10,262 nt of DNA from an uncultured Chlamydiae bacterium (lineage in GTDB: Bacteria; Chlamydiota; Chlamydiia; Chlamydiales; SM23-39), in NCBI GenBank assembly GCA_903864395.1, contig CAIPFQ010000217.1, forward strand, positions 1 through 10,262, given 5' to 3'. Position numbers and translations under genes: made by a program. Under the pieces are notes generated by a model, which was given only the letters and a program-made list of their open reading frames with translations, had not been told where the DNA came from and made no database searches. Below are positions 6,985-10,262 of this stretch, one piece after another. The stretch's first letter is position 1. Each line of letters begins with the position of its first letter.

Positions 6985-7662
6985 ATGCACTCCAAAGTAT
7001 CAGAAATGTTCAACGCGATCGCACCCTCTTATGATGGGATCAACCGCATTCTCTCGTTAGGCATGGATCTTCATTGGAGAAAAACTCTTGTTCGTCATCT
7101 TCCTTTAAGAGAAAATCTCACCGTCCTCGATCTTGCGACAGGAACAGGCGATCAGATCCTTGCAATTTTGAAAAAACATCCTTTTCCCCAACGCGTTGTC
7201 GGCATTGATCTTGCCCAAGAAATGCTCGAACAGGCGAAACAAAAATTACCACCCAACGTAGAGCTTTTATGCGCAGATGCGCTCAACCTCCCTTTTACAG
7301 ACGAATCTTTTGATGCGAGCACTTTTTCTTTTGGCATCCGCAACGTCGAAAACCCCCTCACTTCTCTTCAAGAAATCTACCGCGTCCTTAAACCGAAGGG
7401 ACGCTGTTTGATCTTAGAATTTTCTCTCCCAAAGCCGCCAATACGCACTTTGTACCTCCTCTATCTACGCCATTTCCTTCCGCGCCTTGGCGCTCTTTTA
7501 TCGAACCATCCGAGCGCGTACCGCTATCTCAATCAAACCATTGAATCCTTTCCTTATGGCGCAGATTTTTGTTCGTTAATGAAAAAAGCGCGCTTTACCC
7601 AAATCCGCGCGATCCCTCTCGCTTTCGGTGCAGTGACTCTTTATTTTGGAGATAAAGATTGA
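6985..7662 (+). CDS. menG: Demethylmenaquinone methyltransferase MenG (UbiE family)
   Basis: The 225-residue protein is a class I SAM-dependent methyltransferase with UbiE/MenG family signatures. The N-terminal block MFNAIAPSYDGINRILSLG (8-26) with DLHWRK (28-33) is typical. SAM motif I is VLDLATGTGD (47-56), the acidic residue after strand 2 is in GIDLA (73-77), and FGIRN (116-120) and RVLKPKGRCLILEFS (133-147) are diagnostic of the family. It adds the C-methyl group to demethylmenaquinone, the last step of menaquinone synthesis; UbiE homologues can also serve ubiquinone, but menF and menD next door favour menaquinone. It begins 15 nt after the ligase-like gene with no Shine-Dalgarno; TTGAAT (6949-6954) and TAAGAT (6970-6975) form at best a poor 15-bp-spaced promoter. 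Its TGA overlaps the menF start. Confidence 0.93.
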   Translation: MHSKVSEMFNAIAPSYDGINRILSLGMDLHWRKTLVRHLPLRENLTVLDLATGTGDQILAILKKHPFPQRVVGIDLAQEMLEQAKQKLPPNVELLCADALNLPFTDESFDASTFSFGIRNVENPLTSLQEIYRVLKPKGRCLILEFSLPKPPIRTLYLLYLRHFLPRLGALLSNHPSAYRYLNQTIESFPYGADFCSLMKKARFTQIRAIPLAFGAVTLYFGDKD

Positions 7663-8612
7663 AGGTCTATTGGTCGGACGCCGAAGGAAAAAAAGCTCCA
7701 GAGGAGGCTCAGTTTCATTGCCTTCCTTTTTTTCCAAAAACGGTTACCCCCTTTTCTCAGCCGATCCATCGCGTAGAAAATCTTCCAGAGCCGCAATCGA
7801 TTTGCGCCCTCAAGAGAACTTTTATCCCCTCTAAAGAGGAGTGGATTCAGTCCGTAAAAAAAGTGTTGGCGCAAAAAATACAAAAAGTTGTCTTAGCGCG
7901 CTGTGAAATTTTAGAATTAGAAAAAGCTCCCGATCCCTTCGCAATCGCCGCCGCATTGCGAAAAAAAACGGAAGGAACAGCCCATGTGTTTTGTTTTAGC
8001 GAAGGGCAAAAAACTTTTCTAGGGGCCAGTCCCGAAAGACTTTTTCGAAGAGAGGGTCAAATGATTTTTAGCGAGGCTGTTGCAGGCACAAGGCGGCGCG
8101 GCTCTACACCTGAAGAAGATGTTTTTTTGGGCGAGGAACTATTGAAGAGCAAAAAAGATCTGTCCGAATTTTTGCCCGTTCAAGAATTTTTGCAAAAAAC
8201 TCTCACCCCCTTCTGTCAACAAGCCCCTCAATTCGCGCCAATTGCTTTGCGAAAAACAAATCACGTCCAGCACCTCTCTTCGCAAGGCCAAGCGATTCTT
8301 CTAAAAAATATATCAGATAAAAAGCTTCTCTCTCGGCTCCATCCAACGCCAGCTCTTTTAGGCGTACCAAGGCAAAAAGCAAAAACTCTCATTCGCGCAC
8401 TAGAGCCTTTCGATCGAGGACTTTACGGGGGCGTAGTGGGTTGGAGTTGTGGGCAAACCTCGGATTGGATCGTCGCGATCCGCTCTTGCTGGATCGACGG
8501 GCATGAGGCGCGCCTTTACGCGGGAACAGGCCTTGTCGCAGGCTCCAATCCAGAAGAAGAATGGGAAGAGCTCAATCATAAGACAAAACTCTATACCGAT
8601 ATTTTTTTATGA
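7659..8612 (+). CDS. menF: Isochorismate synthase MenF, short form with TTG start
   Basis: The 317-residue protein is a chorismate-utilising enzyme (MenF/EntC type) that converts chorismate to isochorismate, the entry step of the o-succinylbenzoate menaquinone route. Visible are KVVLAR (76-81, catalytic lysine K76), ASPERLF (123-129), SEAVAGTRRRG (138-148, acidic E139), KDLSEF (166-171, metal-binding E170), LRKTNHVQHL (197-206), LHPTPALLGVP (227-237), EPFDRGLYGG (249-258) and YAGTGLVAGSNPEEEWEE (287-304). The TTG start is forced: an in-frame TAA sits at 7653-7655, GGAG (7648-7651) lies 7 nt before the TTG, and the first in-frame ATG would fall inside the catalytic domain. E. coli MenF has 431 residues, so most of the N-terminal half-domain is missing here. 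The start overlaps the menG stop (TTGA). Confidence 0.9.
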   Translation: MKVYWSDAEGKKAPEEAQFHCLPFFPKTVTPFSQPIHRVENLPEPQSICALKRTFIPSKEEWIQSVKKVLAQKIQKVVLARCEILELEKAPDPFAIAAALRKKTEGTAHVFCFSEGQKTFLGASPERLFRREGQMIFSEAVAGTRRRGSTPEEDVFLGEELLKSKKDLSEFLPVQEFLQKTLTPFCQQAPQFAPIALRKTNHVQHLSSQGQAILLKNISDKKLLSRLHPTPALLGVPRQKAKTLIRALEPFDRGLYGGVVGWSCGQTSDWIVAIRSCWIDGHEARLYAGTGLVAGSNPEEEWEELNHKTKLYTDIFL

Positions 8613-10108
8613 AAGAAGCTTTTTGGATCATCGATCAGTTGATACAACAAGGCGTCGAAAGATTTTGTATTGCGCCAGGGGCGCGCAGCACCCCGCTTGT
8701 CGTCGCGGCTGCGGAGCATCCTAAAGCAAAAACGTTGGTGCATTTCGATGAGCGCGCCCTTGGATTTTACGCGCTTGGCTTCGCAAGAGGCTCAGGGCAA
8801 TGCACCGCGCTCATCGTCACCTCTGGCTCTGCCGTCGGCAACCTCATGCCGAGCGTAATGGAGGCGCATCATAGACAAGCTCCCCTGTTACTTCTCACGG
8901 CAGATCGCCCCGCGGAGCTTCGCGATACAGGGGCGAACCAAACAACCGATCAAGTCAAAATCTTTGGCTCCTTTGTGCGCTGGCAGACCGATCTTCCGCC
9001 TACAGGAGAGGAAAAATTTTTTCGCTCTGTGGCCGCGCAAGGATTTTTTCACGCGATGCAAGCGCCGAGGGGTGCTGTCCAGATCAATTGCCAATTTCGA
9101 GAGCCTCTTTACGAAAAGAACTTTAAACGCCCCCCGTTTGGAAATCCCATCGCCATTTCATTTCCCAAACAAGTAGCGCCGCCTATCCACCTGAAAGCCA
9201 AGCGAGGGGTCATTCTCATTGGGGAGATTGATTCAGATCCGCGACCCATTCTGCATCTTGCAAAAACCCTGCAATGGCCTGTATTAGCCGATCTTTTGTC
9301 GAGTGCGAGGCTTTTTCCGTCTCACGAACAAATTCGTCATTTTGAGACTTTTTTACAAACCGATGCGCCGACACCTGACGCCATTCTCCATTTCGGCGGA
9401 GCTTTTATTTCAAAATCGATCCTTCACTTAGCGCCAACGCTCCACATCGGCCCCTTGCCCTTTCTTCAAGATCCTTCGCGCTCTCTTGTGGCAAGGGTTC
9501 AGTCCGATATTTTTTCTTTTTGCGAAACATTTACGGCAAAGACCGACCCCCCATGGCTGCCCCTCTGGAAATCGCTCGATAAAACCCCAATGCCCTCCAA
9601 TAGAGAGATGCAGGCAATCGAGGCATTGGGCCAAAAAATTCCTGAAGATTGGGCTGTTTTTTTTGGCAATGGGATGGCCATTCGGAATGCGGATCGTTTC
9701 TTTTTTCCAAAAACATGCAAAGCTATTTTAGGGCAAAGGGGGCTCTCTGGCATCGATGGGAATATCGCGCTCGCCAGAGGGCTCTCTGATGGGCTGAAAG
9801 CGCCGCTTCTCGCCTTTATAGGGGATCAAACATGCCTCCATGACTTGACCTCGCTCTCCTTGATCGGTTCCTCAGACTATCCCATTGTCCTTGTCGTCTC
9901 GAACAATTTTGGGGGGCGTATATTTTCTCAATTGCCGGTGGCCGAGTGGGAACATTGCGATCGTTTTATGACGCTAAGCCACAATCTGCGTTTTAAAGAG
10001 GCGGCTCGCTTTTTTGGCGTGCCATTTCTATCTCGGATCGCCTTTGAGCGGAGTGCTCTTTTTGAGATCGTTCACCTCGATTCCAAGCTTTCTATTAAGG
10101 GCTCGTAA
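8609..10108 (+). CDS. menD: SEPHCHC synthase MenD (thiamine diphosphate enzyme)
   Basis: MenD joins isochorismate to the succinic semialdehyde unit from 2-oxoglutarate, using thiamine diphosphate and Mg2+. The N-terminal PYR domain has PGARSTPL (23-30), HFDERALG (45-52, with E48 as the cofactor-activating glutamate), TSGSAVGNL (71-79), LTADRPAELRDTGANQ (96-111) and INCQFREPLY (159-168). After a shortened central domain, the PP domain has GQRGLSGIDG (375-384), GDQTCLHDL (405-413) and NN (432-433), which together form the ThDP/Mg2+ motif, then GGRIFSQLP (435-443). At 499 residues it is shorter than E. coli MenD (556), with losses in the central domain and just before the C-terminal strand IVHLD, but all key residues are present. 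The ATG overlaps the menF stop (ATGA) and has no Shine-Dalgarno of its own, so it is probably translationally coupled. An insertion sequence begins soon after the stop. Confidence 0.95.
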   Translation: MKEAFWIIDQLIQQGVERFCIAPGARSTPLVVAAAEHPKAKTLVHFDERALGFYALGFARGSGQCTALIVTSGSAVGNLMPSVMEAHHRQAPLLLLTADRPAELRDTGANQTTDQVKIFGSFVRWQTDLPPTGEEKFFRSVAAQGFFHAMQAPRGAVQINCQFREPLYEKNFKRPPFGNPIAISFPKQVAPPIHLKAKRGVILIGEIDSDPRPILHLAKTLQWPVLADLLSSARLFPSHEQIRHFETFLQTDAPTPDAILHFGGAFISKSILHLAPTLHIGPLPFLQDPSRSLVARVQSDIFSFCETFTAKTDPPWLPLWKSLDKTPMPSNREMQAIEALGQKIPEDWAVFFGNGMAIRNADRFFFPKTCKAILGQRGLSGIDGNIALARGLSDGLKAPLLAFIGDQTCLHDLTSLSLIGSSDYPIVLVVSNNFGGRIFSQLPVAEWEHCDRFMTLSHNLRFKEAARFFGVPFLSRIAFERSALFEIVHLDSKLSIKGS

Positions 10109-10159
10109 TGTCTTGAAGGAACTATAGTGGACCCCAAAAACTGGACAGGTTGAGTTGTT

Positions 10160-10187
10160 TGCTTCATGATCCCTAAATCATTGAGCA
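10160..10187 (+). promoter_or_regulatory. Imperfect hairpin in front of the transposase ribosome-binding site
   Basis: TGCTTCATGAT (10160-10170) and ATCATTGAGCA (10177-10187) can pair over 11 positions around a CCCTAA loop, with nine Watson-Crick pairs, one G-U and one mismatch. The structure ends one base before the GGAG (10189-10192) of orfA. Insertion sequences often carry such stems near the transposase start to limit translation from transcripts entering from outside; that role is an inference here. Confidence 0.35.
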
Positions 10188-10199
10188 TGGAGATAAAAA

Positions 10200-10262
10200 A
10201 TGACAAAGACACCAAGAACGCCAGCTTTTAAAAAAAAGGTCGCTCTGGAAGCGTTGAGAGAA
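10200..10262 (+). CDS. IS3-family transposase OrfA, N-terminal fragment cut by window edge
   Basis: Twenty-one codons are visible before the window ends. They read MTKTPRTP followed by AFKKKVALEALRE, the usual beginning of the IS3-family OrfA helix-turn-helix protein (compare the common pattern F-K-x-K-V-A-L-E-A-L/I). OrfA is the DNA-binding half of the transposase, normally joined to the DDE-domain OrfB by a programmed -1 frameshift; that part is not in the window. GGAG at 10189-10192 lies 7 nt before the ATG, a better ribosome-binding site than most chromosomal genes here have. Confidence 0.78.
   Translation, partial: MTKTPRTPAFKKKVALEALRE

Larger units (their letters stand above)
10128..10262 (+). 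mobile_element. Left end of an IS3-family insertion sequence, cut by window edge
   Basis: The sequence from 10128, TGGACCCCAAAAACTGGACA, resembles the terminal inverted repeats of IS3-family elements (a CCCCAAAA run followed by TGGACA). About 50 nt later comes the start of an IS3-type orfA. The exact outer boundary is uncertain: the terminus could lie further left, up to the TG at 10109. Target duplication and right end are outside. This is inferred from remembered family resemblance rather than a database match, but end and coding start agree in position and orientation. Confidence 0.72.

Noticed and set aside
7646..7834. Alternative plus-strand frame across the menG/menF junction
   Set aside because: I considered it as a source for the missing MenF N-terminus, but its low-complexity Arg/Lys/Ser text does not resemble chorismate-binding enzymes.
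8166..8171. Phe in MenF where EntC has His after the metal-binding Glu (KDLSEF) as a sign of inactivation
   Set aside because: E. coli MenF as I recall it also lacks His at this position, so the change does not by itself suggest loss of function. The MenF residues meant are 166-171, near bases 8154-8171.
10109..10127. Terminator after menD
   Set aside because: No G+C-rich stem followed by a T run is present between the menD stop and the insertion-sequence end.

Overview
This is a compact bacterial chromosome segment of moderate G+C. It holds eight protein genes plus the first codons of a ninth, and the left edge cuts through the first gene. There are no rRNA or tRNA genes and no CRISPR array, and no stretch longer than about 100 bases lies without a gene apart from the right edge. 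The mix (MgtE, TypA/BipA, a short DUF721/DciA-like protein, a DUF1703-type ATPase/nuclease and a classical menaquinone block) suggests a Gram-negative, possibly host-associated bacterium. A chlamydia-like (environmental Chlamydiota) or other PVC-type genome is my tentative guess from protein texture only; no marker in the window proves it.

Layout. Bases 3-1250 (+) are the 3' part of an AAA-ATPase-like/PD-(D/E)XK nuclease gene. It meets, tail to tail with a 14-nt overlap, a minus-strand pair: mgtE (1560-3023) followed by a DUF721 gene (1237-1563), coupled by an ATGA stop/start overlap. A 100-bp divergent intergenic region (3024-3123) separates mgtE from a plus-strand run: typA, a HAD phosphatase, a multi-pass O-antigen ligase/polymerase-like protein, menG (ubiE), menF and menD. 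Gaps in this run are 3, 24 and 15 nt, then menG/menF and menF/menD overlap by 3-4 nt, so one transcription unit is plausible. About 20 bp after menD an IS3-type insertion sequence begins (end-like sequence near 10128, orfA from 10200) and runs off the right edge.

How the genes work together. MenF (chorismate to isochorismate) and MenD (isochorismate plus 2-oxoglutarate to SEPHCHC) are the first two steps of the o-succinylbenzoate menaquinone route, and MenG is its last step, the methylation of demethylmenaquinone. The remaining men genes are not in the window; the insertion sequence lies where a downstream men gene might be expected. TypA is a ribosome-binding GTPase, MgtE imports Mg2+, and the HAD and ligase-like genes have no evident functional tie to the quinone genes other than co-orientation.

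I see no clearly new multi-gene system. The points most worth checking are the insertion sequence at the men operon, the short MenF with a forced TTG start, the partial ATPase/nuclease gene, and small regulatory structures before mgtE, before the ligase-like gene and before the transposase gene.
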